Positions 1 to 7,493 of a stretch of 64,000 nt of DNA are shown here, in pieces. Each line of letters starts with the position of its first letter. Within the stretch, counting starts at the first letter, position 1. Source of the stretch: Aquimarina acroporae (lineage in GTDB: Bacteria > Bacteroidota > Bacteroidia > Flavobacteriales > Flavobacteriaceae); the NCBI RefSeq assembly GCF_023195925.1, contig NZ_JALPRE010000001.1:1-64000 (forward strand). Reading direction: 5' to 3'. The translations under genes were made by a program, and so were the position numbers. The notes beneath the pieces were generated by a model, which saw only the letters and a program-made list of their open reading frames with translations, did no database searches and was not told where the DNA came from.

Positions 1-57
1 GCTATGTTGGTAGTTAAACCTAACTTTTTGAAGTGGAGTCCTAAAACAAATCCATAA
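1..57 (+). CDS. 3' end of an unidentified gene (partial)
   Basis: Frame 1 is open from the window edge to a TAA at 55-57 (18 codons, ending SPKTNP), while the other two forward frames hit stops within the first 15 bases. A strong hairpin terminator begins 8 bases after the stop, as expected for the end of a forward gene. Too little protein is visible to name a family. Confidence 0.45.
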   Translation, partial: AMLVVKPNFLKWSPKTNP

Positions 58-65
58 AAAAAATG

Positions 66-94
66 AAAATGCGAGCAATTTGCTCGCATTTTTT
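66..94. terminator. Bidirectional intrinsic terminator
   Basis: A 12-bp perfect stem (AAAATGCGAGCA, 66-77, pairing with 81-92) with a 3-nt loop is followed by T on the forward side and by a T-rich run on the reverse side. It sits between the converging gene ends at 57 (+) and 101 (-), so it probably stops both transcripts. Confidence 0.85.
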
Positions 95-100
95 ATATTA

Positions 101-427
101 TCAAATACTACTAAACCATTTTTGAAAGTAGGGGCCGAGAATAGGAACCGTTTTTTGCTCTTCTTTAAAAGCAGTAATTAATCCAAACCCCCAAAGCACA
201 AAAATAAAAATGTAAAATGCAGAGGAAATAGGCCATGAATCAAAAAAAGTTACCATTGCTCCAATTACATAAAATGAAATATTGATACCCAGAGCTTGCC
301 TAATATGAAAACTTGCAAATTGATTTTTATGCTCGTTATTCATAAAATAGGCTATGATAGTACCCACAATAGTAATGTAGGCTACTATAGCTGGAGTTTT
401 TCCCTGTTTTGCATAATCTGATTGCAT
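101..427 (-). CDS. DUF4870-like small integral membrane protein
   Basis: This 108-aa protein has three hydrophobic stretches (about residues 15-30, 48-65 and 70-88) and the conserved stretch FASFHIRQALG typical of DUF4870/Tic20-like Bacteroidota membrane proteins. The function of that family is unknown; the protein should sit in the inner membrane. It lies 51 bp downstream of the dihydroorotase-like gene on the same strand, so it may be the last gene of that operon, ending at the terminator at 66-94. Family call from the motif and length; no catalytic residues are evident. Confidence 0.6.
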   Translation of the reverse strand: MQSDYAKQGKTPAIVAYITIVGTIIAYFMNNEHKNQFASFHIRQALGINISFYVIGAMVTFFDSWPISSAFYIFIFVLWGFGLITAFKEEQKTVPILGPYFQKWFSSI

Positions 428-478
428 GTTGTAAAATGGTTTAAAAGTTGTTTATATAGTGATTATGATAACTTGAGA

Positions 479-1732
479 TTATTTTATAATCATTTTGTTG
501 TTTGATATAATTCCGTAAACAGAACCTTTAACAGGTTTGTTTGTAAAAGCACTATTCTTTGAGGTAGAAAGAATATGCTGTTGTTCAAAATTCATGTGGC
601 CATCGGGATTAAATAAAGATAGATTGGCTAAGTTACCCGTGTCGATTTCGGTAGGTTTGATGCCAAAAATGGTTTTACCGTTGGTTAAGACGTGTATGGT
701 TTTTTCTAAACCAATAGCATTTTGCAATACTCCAAATGCACTTTCTAATCCAATTGTACCATAACTGGCGTTATCAAATTCAACATTTTTCTGTTCAATA
801 TCCATGGGACAGTGATCTGAAGTAACCATGTCGATAGTTCCATCATGTATTCCTTCTAGTAATGCATTTACATCTTTTTGTGTTCTTAGCGGAGGTAATA
901 CTTTATATGCTGTATCAAAAGTTGCTAATTCTGAATCGGTTAGGGTTACATTGTGAACTGTAGTACTACAACTTACTTTTAGCCCTTTTTCTTTAGCTTC
1001 CCGTATAAGTTCAATCGATTTTGCCGTCGAAATCGTAGGAATGTGTAGTTTTCCTCCAGTATATTCAAGTAAAAATAAGTCTCTTGCTATTTGCAGCGTT
1101 TCAGCGATCGCAGGAATACCTTTTAGCCCTAGAAAAGTACTTTGTTCTTCCTCATTAACCATTCCTTTACCAGCAATTTTATTTTCCTGAGGGAAGGAGA
1201 GGACAAGTCCATCAAAATTCTGTGCATATAGCAATGCGATCTTTAGTAAATTAGGATTTTGGATCGCTTTTTTATAATCTCCAAAGGCAATTGCTCCAGC
1301 ATTTTTCATATCGAACAGTTCTGCCATGTCTATACCTTCAGATTTGTTGGTCAATGCTCCTATTGGATAAACGTTCACTGCATGATTTTGAGATTTTGCC
1401 ATAAGAAAACCTACAGAGGAGCTGGTATCTGTTACTGGTAATGTATTTGGTTGCAGGGCAACACCAGTAAAACCACTTTTAGCAGCTACATCTAAACCAT
1501 GTGCTATAGTTTCTCGTTCTTCATAACCGGGCTCTCCAAAACTTACACTACTATCAAACCAACCTTGAGAAACATGCAAGTTTTCTAGTATAACTTCTTC
1601 AACATCGCTGTTTGAAGTAATATTAGATTCAATTTTTGTAATTGTACCGTTTTCTATAAGAATGTCAACGGTTTTACCATGATAAGGTGATGCAGGATCA
1701 ATTATGGTAGCAGCCTTTAGTAAGAAGTTCAT
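479..1732 (-). CDS. pyrC: Dihydroorotase-family protein lacking the HxH metal motif
   Basis: A 417-aa amidohydrolase of the class I dihydroorotase family, whose active members close carbamoyl-aspartate to dihydroorotate in pyrimidine synthesis. The fold markers are present: the N-terminal beta segment, the EPG turn (67-69), HIPTIS, a later CSTTVH and TSDHCPMD. The canonical DxHxHxREPG metal/substrate motif reads D60-S-S-V-S-F-G-E-P-G, so both metal-binding histidines and the substrate arginine are replaced. In other bacteria such pseudo-dihydroorotases (PyrC-prime type) are non-catalytic partners of aspartate transcarbamoylase. An ATG at 1732 is preferred over 1801: the 23 extra residues lie inside the upstream gene and do not match the family, and this ATG overlaps the stop of the BatA-like gene (ATGA), suggesting translational coupling. 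Confidence 0.85.
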   Translation of the reverse strand: MNFLLKAATIIDPASPYHGKTVDILIENGTITKIESNITSNSDVEEVILENLHVSQGWFDSSVSFGEPGYEERETIAHGLDVAAKSGFTGVALQPNTLPVTDTSSSVGFLMAKSQNHAVNVYPIGALTNKSEGIDMAELFDMKNAGAIAFGDYKKAIQNPNLLKIALLYAQNFDGLVLSFPQENKIAGKGMVNEEEQSTFLGLKGIPAIAETLQIARDLFLLEYTGGKLHIPTISTAKSIELIREAKEKGLKVSCSTTVHNVTLTDSELATFDTAYKVLPPLRTQKDVNALLEGIHDGTIDMVTSDHCPMDIEQKNVEFDNASYGTIGLESAFGVLQNAIGLEKTIHVLTNGKTIFGIKPTEIDTGNLANLSLFNPDGHMNFEQQHILSTSKNSAFTNKPVKGSVYGIISNNKMIIK

Positions 1733-3654
1733 TTCAGATATTTTAATAATAATATTTCGGTTAGCAGAAATATCAGCGCAAAAATAACAAACCATTTCCA
1801 AAGTTCATTCACACTTGTCTCTTCTTTTATTTGACTCATAAGATCAGAAACAGATTCACTAACCTCATAATTATTGGTAGAAGAAAGATTATAATATTGC
1901 AAATTACTTTCAGAGCTATCATAGTTATAGCTTACATGTTGAATTACTTTGTTTTTATCTTGTAAACTATAAATTCCTGAAGTAGTAGGTACTTCATTTG
2001 TTGTAATTCGCACTTTGGTAGATAAGCTTTGTTGTAATGGGATAACACTTTCTTTTTCAGAGACAAGAGTTAATATACCATCTTGCCCCAATGATACGGG
2101 AACATCATAAGTGTTAACGCTTCCAATGGTGTAGGATATATCGGTTAATTGTAAACTTTGCTTCCCAATGTTGTACAAGACAGGTACGATAAGGGGAGAG
2201 TTTTTGAAATTTGAATTTTCATTGTTTAAAGCAGCTGTAAATGAATAGATACTTCCTGTTTTATATAGGAAAGGACTATTATCTTCATAAGAGAGTATAA
2301 TGTTGGAAGCATTTGCCTCATATAAACTATTCACCTTTGGGTATTGGAAGTTACTCACTTGCTTGTCAAAAACACCTACAAACAGTGGGTGAGAAAAGTT
2401 TATGTTGGTGATTTTTTTCTCCTGATCAATTTTTGCGAGTAACACCTGAGAAGAAAAAGAGTTTATAAACTGCTGATAAGAATTTAGATTTCCTTCATTT
2501 GAAGGAATAAAACAAACGCTACCTCCTTGTTCTACAAAGGGCTTAATTGTATTGATAAGCGATATAGGAATTTCCTTAATTTCATTAAAAATAACAAGGT
2601 TTGCTGTCGCGATATCATTATAGTTTAGTGATTCTAAAGAATTACTTATAAGGGTAAATTCATCTGGTGTGAAAATGTTTTTTAAGAAACTATCGTTCGA
2701 TTCATTAATGGCTACTACCTTTATTTTGTCAGGAGTGTTAATAGTGAAATATCTAGAGTTGTCGAAGGTAATACCAGGATCTTCGATGGTAACACGGCCA
2801 TTGATTTTGGTGTTTTCCTGAATATGAAATTCAGTTGGTGCATTATCATTTTCTGGTATAGAGACTGCCGTTTTTGCAATAAGCTTATCATCGTTATATA
2901 ATGCAACAGAGATATTTTGTGCATTGGTGTCTGTATTACTAAGTAGTACTTTTAACTTAAGCTCATTATCAGAGTTTTTATGTAAATATAGGCTGTCTAT
3001 AGCAATGTTTTGCTTGCTAACGGGTTCCAGATGTACCAAATGTGTTTTGGTCTGGGTATCGGCAGGTATAGAAAAAGCATCCTTTTTCTGTTGAAAGTCA
3101 GAAACCATAATAACCCTTTTGATAGTTTCCGGATCATTCTTTAATAACTGTTTTGCTTTAAGATAAGCTGCGTTGTAGGGTATTTGTTTAGAAGAATACT
3201 CTAGTTGAAGCAAATCATTTTGAATATCTTTTTTTGAGATGTTAGTAAAGGTTTCAGTATTGGTAAAGAGGGAAAATGTTTCTTCTTCTGGAATGTCATT
3301 TAAAATTTCCTGTACAGCTCGTTTCAACAAAGGCCCTTTGGATCCTTTGGCCTGCATACTAAAAGAATTGTCTAAGTATATTACCGTTTCACTGCGTTTC
3401 CCCACAACATCCTCTTGAGCAGAATAAGGTTGGGCAAAAGCAATAATAATTGCGGCAAGAATTAATAATCGTGTAATTAAGGTAAGCCATTTTTTAAGTT
3501 GGGAACTTTTGCGAGTTTGTATAGTAACCGCTTTTAAAAATTCTACGTTTGTAAAATCAACCTTTTGGAAACGCCTTAATTGAAATAAATGCACCAGAAT
3601 TGGAATGATTAAAGCAAAAAGAGCATAAAGGAATTCTGGGTGTTTAAACTGCAT
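1729..3654 (-). CDS. BatA-type N-terminal membrane / von Willebrand factor A protein
   Basis: A 641-aa membrane protein. The first 80 residues match the BatA N-terminal domain (HPEFLYALFALIIPILVHLF, then RRF...VDFTNVEFL, then a second hydrophobic helix at about 60-78). A vWA domain follows with the MIDAS-like sequence YLDNSFSM near residue 95. A long periplasmic region of beta character follows, and a last transmembrane helix lies at about 618-638. Such proteins are common in Bacteroidota; roles in stress tolerance (aerotolerance Bat genes) are known only for relatives. Its stop overlaps the start of the dihydroorotase-like gene, a conserved-looking pairing without an obvious functional link. 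Confidence 0.8.
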   Translation of the reverse strand: MQFKHPEFLYALFALIIPILVHLFQLRRFQKVDFTNVEFLKAVTIQTRKSSQLKKWLTLITRLLILAAIIIAFAQPYSAQEDVVGKRSETVIYLDNSFSMQAKGSKGPLLKRAVQEILNDIPEEETFSLFTNTETFTNISKKDIQNDLLQLEYSSKQIPYNAAYLKAKQLLKNDPETIKRVIMVSDFQQKKDAFSIPADTQTKTHLVHLEPVSKQNIAIDSLYLHKNSDNELKLKVLLSNTDTNAQNISVALYNDDKLIAKTAVSIPENDNAPTEFHIQENTKINGRVTIEDPGITFDNSRYFTINTPDKIKVVAINESNDSFLKNIFTPDEFTLISNSLESLNYNDIATANLVIFNEIKEIPISLINTIKPFVEQGGSVCFIPSNEGNLNSYQQFINSFSSQVLLAKIDQEKKITNINFSHPLFVGVFDKQVSNFQYPKVNSLYEANASNIILSYEDNSPFLYKTGSIYSFTAALNNENSNFKNSPLIVPVLYNIGKQSLQLTDISYTIGSVNTYDVPVSLGQDGILTLVSEKESVIPLQQSLSTKVRITTNEVPTTSGIYSLQDKNKVIQHVSYNYDSSESNLQYYNLSSTNNYEVSESVSDLMSQIKEETSVNELWKWFVIFALIFLLTEILLLKYLK

Positions 3655-3732
3655 TCGTATTTAGAGTTTTTCAAATATACTATAAGATTTATGAATTCAT
3701 ATTTTGCTTTAACGAATTTTAATATTCATCAT

Positions 3733-3760
3733 AAAAAAAGCGGAAGTATAACTTCCGCTT
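3733..3760 (-). terminator. Intrinsic terminator of the 3783-4301 gene
   Basis: A 10-bp perfect stem (AAGCGGAAGT at 3738-3747 with 3751-3760), a 3-nt loop, and a run of seven T on the reverse strand. It lies 22 bp after the stop of the outer-membrane barrel gene. Confidence 0.85.
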
Positions 3761-3782
3761 CAACTTATTATTTATTGTTTTC

Positions 3783-4301
3783 TTAGAAAATATAATATCC
3801 TACAGAAATCTGGAATGCAGAGTTTTTAGCTTCTACATCATCTATAACGTCTGTTAAACCAAAGTTGTAACGAATCTGTCCGAAAAATCCGCCAAATTCA
3901 ACTCCAGCACCAACAGCACCACTTAAATCAAAGCTTTCAGGTTCACCAACTTCGAAATTGTCGTTTACTACAAATCCAAACTGTGGTCCAGCTTCAACAC
4001 TAGCAATACCAGCAAACTTAAGTTTGAATAAAACAGGAAGATTCAAATAGTCGATGTCTGTATCTTCAATTCCCTGTGCAGAGTAAATAAGCTCAGGTTG
4101 AATAGCAATAGTTTCCATTAAACTAATTTGAGCTACAGCTCCGATGTGATAACCAGTTCTTCCATCTAGGTTATCATTTACATCATCACCATTAAGTGTT
4201 GCAAAGTTCACACCACCTTTGAAACCAAATTTAATGTCTTGAGCATTAGAGGTAAGCGTGAATCCGATTACGGCAATCGCTAATAAAAATAGCTTTTTCA
4301 T
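3783..4301 (-). CDS. Small outer-membrane beta-barrel protein (PorT/OMP_b-brl family)
   Basis: A 172-aa protein with a clear signal peptide (MKKLFLLAIAVIGFTLTSNA, cleavage before QDI). The mature part is built of short amphipathic strands: FGFKGGVNFATL, IQPELIYSAQG, INYLNLPVLFKLKF-like segments and VEAGPQFGFV. It ends in an aromatic residue (SVGYYIF), as outer-membrane barrels do. This is the porin-family outer-membrane barrel common in Bacteroidota, probably eight strands. Function unknown. Monocistronic: its own terminator follows and a 185-bp gap separates it from the divergent oxidoreductase. Confidence 0.8.
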   Translation of the reverse strand: MKKLFLLAIAVIGFTLTSNAQDIKFGFKGGVNFATLNGDDVNDNLDGRTGYHIGAVAQISLMETIAIQPELIYSAQGIEDTDIDYLNLPVLFKLKFAGIASVEAGPQFGFVVNDNFEVGEPESFDLSGAVGAGVEFGGFFGQIRYNFGLTDVIDDVEAKNSAFQISVGYYIF

Positions 4302-4486
4302 AATTGTAAATTTAAGGTTTGTTTAATCCAAATATAGGGACAAATACCTTAACAAAAGGTTAAACTAATAAAAAGTTACTGTATTTTCGGTACTTTACAC
4401 TCTTGTAAAATGTGTTTTTGACCAGACTTTGCAGAAGGGTATAATGTTGTATATTCGCTGAAATCTTAAAAAATAATAAGATTACT

Positions 4487-6043
4487 TTGCAACACGAATT
4501 TACCATACAAGTATCTCCAGAAATTGCGGCTAACGATTCGCAATTAAAGAAAACTATTGCCAAGCGAAATGCGATTGAGGTTGATCAAATAACTCACCTT
4601 CAAATTTTAAAAAAATCTATAGACGCCAGGCAAAGAGCTATAAAAATTAACTTAAAAGTTAAGGTTTATGTGCAAGAACCTTTTGTTGAATCTCCTATTG
4701 AATTACCTGTATATCCTAACGTAACAAATGCCCCAGAGGTTGTGATCATTGGTGCAGGACCGGCAGGTTTGTTTGCAGCATTACGCTGTATAGAGTTAGG
4801 ATGTAAACCTATTATTCTGGAGCGTGGAAAAGACGTGCGAGCAAGAAGAAGGGATTTAAAAGCTATAAATAGAGATCATGTTGTTGATCCTGATTCTAAT
4901 TATTGTTTTGGTGAAGGAGGTGCAGGTACCTATAGTGATGGAAAATTATATACTCGATCTAAAAAAAGAGGAGATGTACGACGAATTCTTGAGCTTTTGG
5001 TAGGTTTTGGTGCTACAGATCAAATTTTGGTAGAAGCTCATCCCCATATTGGAACGAATAAATTACCCGGCATTATAGCCTCAATTCGAGAAAAAATCAT
5101 AGAACATGGGGGAGAAGTACATTTTAACACTCGTGTAGTTGATTTTGGAATAAAAAATTCCCAAATCAATGAGGTGATTTTGGATAATGGGAGTTCTATT
5201 GCTGCCAAAAGAGTGATACTGGCAACAGGGCATTCTGCAAGGGACATTTTTGAACTATTGTATCGTAAAAGCATCAGTATTGAAGCAAAACCCTTTGCTT
5301 TAGGGGTAAGGGTTGAACATTCGCAACAATTAATAGATCAAATACAATATTCTTGTAAAAGTAGAGGACCATATCTACCTCCATCTCCTTATAGTATTGT
5401 AAAACAAGTGAACGGTAGAGGCATGTATTCATTTTGTATGTGCCCGGGAGGTGTTATAGCTCCATGTGCTACTAGTCCGGGAGAAGTAGTTACCAATGGT
5501 TGGTCGCCTTCTAAACGAGATCAACCTACGGCTAATAGCGGTATTGTGGTAGAATTGAAAATAGAAGACTTTAAAGATTTTTCATCATATGGACCACTAG
5601 CCGGAATGTATTTTCAAAAAAGTATAGAACAAAAAGCATGGCATGTTGCAGGAGAAACGCAACGAGTGCCTGCACAACGATTGGTAGATTTAGTACAAGG
5701 GAATGTTTCTATAGATCTTCCCGAAACTTCCTATAAACCAGGGCTAACAGCCACCGATATGGGAACGGTATTCCCAAAGTTTATTCATGACATTCTCAAA
5801 AACGGGTTTCAAGCTTTTGATAAGAGTATGAGGGGATATCTAACGAATGAGGCAGTAGCTCATGCCCCAGAATCCCGAACTTCATCACCTGTTAGAATAC
5901 CAAGGGATAGAAAAACTTTAGAACATCCTCAAATTAAAGGATTATATCCTTGTGGAGAAGGAGCAGGGTATGCCGGAGGTATTATTTCTGCGGCAATAGA
6001 TGGTGAAAAATGTGCAGAGGCCTGTGCAGTAGTAAGCCAATAA
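4487..6043 (+). CDS. FAD-dependent oxidoreductase (COG2509-type dehydrogenase)
   Basis: 518 aa. An N-terminal alpha/beta extension (residues 1-65) of the kind found in this family precedes a Rossmann FAD-binding motif, VVIIGAGPAGLFAA (G89, G91, G94), then LERG at about 114 as the acidic end of the second strand. A central block FGEGGAGTYSDGKLYTR and a C-terminal CGEGAGYAGGIISAAIDG close the FAD site. The substrate of the family is unknown. The start is a TTG at 4487: no ATG or GTG is available upstream in frame, and the next start would remove the conserved N-terminal strand. It is divergent from the gene before it and converges on the histidine kinase after it, with only 4 bp between the stops. 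Confidence 0.85.
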   Translation: MQHEFTIQVSPEIAANDSQLKKTIAKRNAIEVDQITHLQILKKSIDARQRAIKINLKVKVYVQEPFVESPIELPVYPNVTNAPEVVIIGAGPAGLFAALRCIELGCKPIILERGKDVRARRRDLKAINRDHVVDPDSNYCFGEGGAGTYSDGKLYTRSKKRGDVRRILELLVGFGATDQILVEAHPHIGTNKLPGIIASIREKIIEHGGEVHFNTRVVDFGIKNSQINEVILDNGSSIAAKRVILATGHSARDIFELLYRKSISIEAKPFALGVRVEHSQQLIDQIQYSCKSRGPYLPPSPYSIVKQVNGRGMYSFCMCPGGVIAPCATSPGEVVTNGWSPSKRDQPTANSGIVVELKIEDFKDFSSYGPLAGMYFQKSIEQKAWHVAGETQRVPAQRLVDLVQGNVSIDLPETSYKPGLTATDMGTVFPKFIHDILKNGFQAFDKSMRGYLTNEAVAHAPESRTSSPVRIPRDRKTLEHPQIKGLYPCGEGAGYAGGIISAAIDGEKCAEACAVVSQ

Positions 6044-6047
6044 AAAC

Positions 6048-7253
6048 TTAACCTCTTTTAATACTAAAATGGAAGGTAGTCTGGATTTTTTCTTCAGAGG
6101 TCACACCAATAGTACCTCCAAGTTTCTCCACAATCTTTTTAACGGTAGATAGACCAATACCATTTCCTTTGTTACCACTTCTATCTGCTATACCCGCGGT
6201 TGTGAATAGGTCGAATATAGTTTCAATCTTATCGTTTGGAATTCCCATGCCGTTATCGGTAATTCTAAAATAGTAGTATTTATCGTCTTGAGACGTTTCT
6301 ATCGAAATAATGATTTGGTCTTTATCATTATATTTAATACTATTTCCGATTAAATTGAAGAAGATTTGCTTTAATGCAGATTTATTACATTGAATTAAAG
6401 GATTGTTCTCTGGAAATGTAATATTGAAATCTGGTTTAATACTTAATAAATCAACGATTTCCTGTAGCAATACATTTAATTCGAATTCTTCTGGTTTATT
6501 TTTAAGTAAATTTTCACTTTCATAATGATCCAGTACATCATTAATGTAGCTACTCATAGAAAAAGAGGATGTTTTGATATATTCAAAATATTCCATACTC
6601 TCTTTGTCTAGTTTTTTACCAAGCAAAAGTTTTAAAAGATCAGTAGTCGTTATAATATTGGCAAGAGGCATTTTTAAATCATGAGAAATAACCCTTGCAA
6701 ACTCTCTTAATGACTCATTCCTCTTTTTTAATTTTTGTTGAACCTTTTCTAGGTCATTATTCTTTTTATTGAGTTCAAAAAGAATAGTGACTTGTTTAGC
6801 CAGGGAGTTAAGAGATTCCAACTGCTTTTGAGATAATTCTCTAGGTTCACAATCCATCACGCATAAAGTTCCTAGGGCAAATCCATTTTTGTCTACCAGA
6901 GGAATCCCTGCATAAAAAATGACAGGTTTATCTTCTAATCGAATGACATCTTTATTAAATCGTTCATCTTTTCTAGTATCTTTTACGATAAGAGGTTGTT
7001 CTGGATTAAGTATCGCATGAGAGCAAAGAGAGTTGTTACGTGGTGTCTCACAAATTTCCACTCCGTTTTTAGATTTAAACCATTGGCGATCTCTATCAAC
7101 CAAAGAAATCAGTGCTACTTCAGTATCGCAAATAAAATTAGCTAGTGCTGTAATCTCATCAAATTCTTTCTCGGTTTCAGTATCGAGAATATCTAATGCT
7201 CTTAGGGCCTCTAATCTAAAGTTTTCATTTATGGGTAAAGCAGGTGATATCAT
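6048..7253 (-). CDS. GAF-domain sensor histidine kinase (paralogue A)
   Basis: A 401-aa soluble hybrid of a GAF domain (about 20-165: LISLVDRDRQWFKS, CSHAIL, KDERF, FYAGIPL, LGTLCVMD), a short coiled coil, a HisKA domain with the H-box FARVISHDLKMPL, and a HATPase_c domain with N-box NLIGNSIKYN, G1 DNGMGI and G2 GNGIGLSTVKK. No membrane helices, so a cytosolic signal is expected. Start placed at the ATG at 7253 by alignment with its paralogue at 11018-12220 (both begin M-I-x-P); 7304 would add 17 unmatched residues. No response regulator is adjacent. It lies downstream of the cytochrome peroxidase gene on the same strand, separated by 240 bp that contain a long inverted repeat. Confidence 0.9.
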   Translation of the reverse strand: MISPALPINENFRLEALRALDILDTETEKEFDEITALANFICDTEVALISLVDRDRQWFKSKNGVEICETPRNNSLCSHAILNPEQPLIVKDTRKDERFNKDVIRLEDKPVIFYAGIPLVDKNGFALGTLCVMDCEPRELSQKQLESLNSLAKQVTILFELNKKNNDLEKVQQKLKKRNESLREFARVISHDLKMPLANIITTTDLLKLLLGKKLDKESMEYFEYIKTSSFSMSSYINDVLDHYESENLLKNKPEEFELNVLLQEIVDLLSIKPDFNITFPENNPLIQCNKSALKQIFFNLIGNSIKYNDKDQIIISIETSQDDKYYYFRITDNGMGIPNDKIETIFDLFTTAGIADRSGNKGNGIGLSTVKKIVEKLGGTIGVTSEEKIQTTFHFSIKRG

Positions 7254-7389
7254 TCTTATTGTTGAATTGATTTGCGTGCGAACAATTCTTAATAAAATTA
7301 ACAAAAATTAACCAATTATGATACTATTATTTGGCTTATATGCTAATTTTTGTGTATTAACAGTAATGCTTAAGGTATAAACCCTTATA

Positions 7390-7442
7390 AATAAGTGATA
7401 ACGCTATTTTATCTTATAATATTATTAACGTTATCACTTATT
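7390..7442. promoter_or_regulatory. 14-bp inverted repeat between cytochrome peroxidase and kinase A
   Basis: AATAAGTGATAACG (7390-7403) is repeated as its exact reverse complement at 7429-7442, separated by a 25-nt AT-rich spacer. It lies 137 bp upstream of the kinase A start and 50 bp after the peroxidase stop. With no T-run directly beside either arm it looks more like a paired operator than a simple terminator, but a cruciform or weak terminator cannot be excluded. A second, 9-bp inverted repeat (7456-7464 with 7492-7500) spans the peroxidase stop codon. Confidence 0.5.
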
Positions 7443-7493
7443 GAGGTTAAATTTTAAACTAACTTAGAATGATAGCTTTTATTAAAAACTTAG

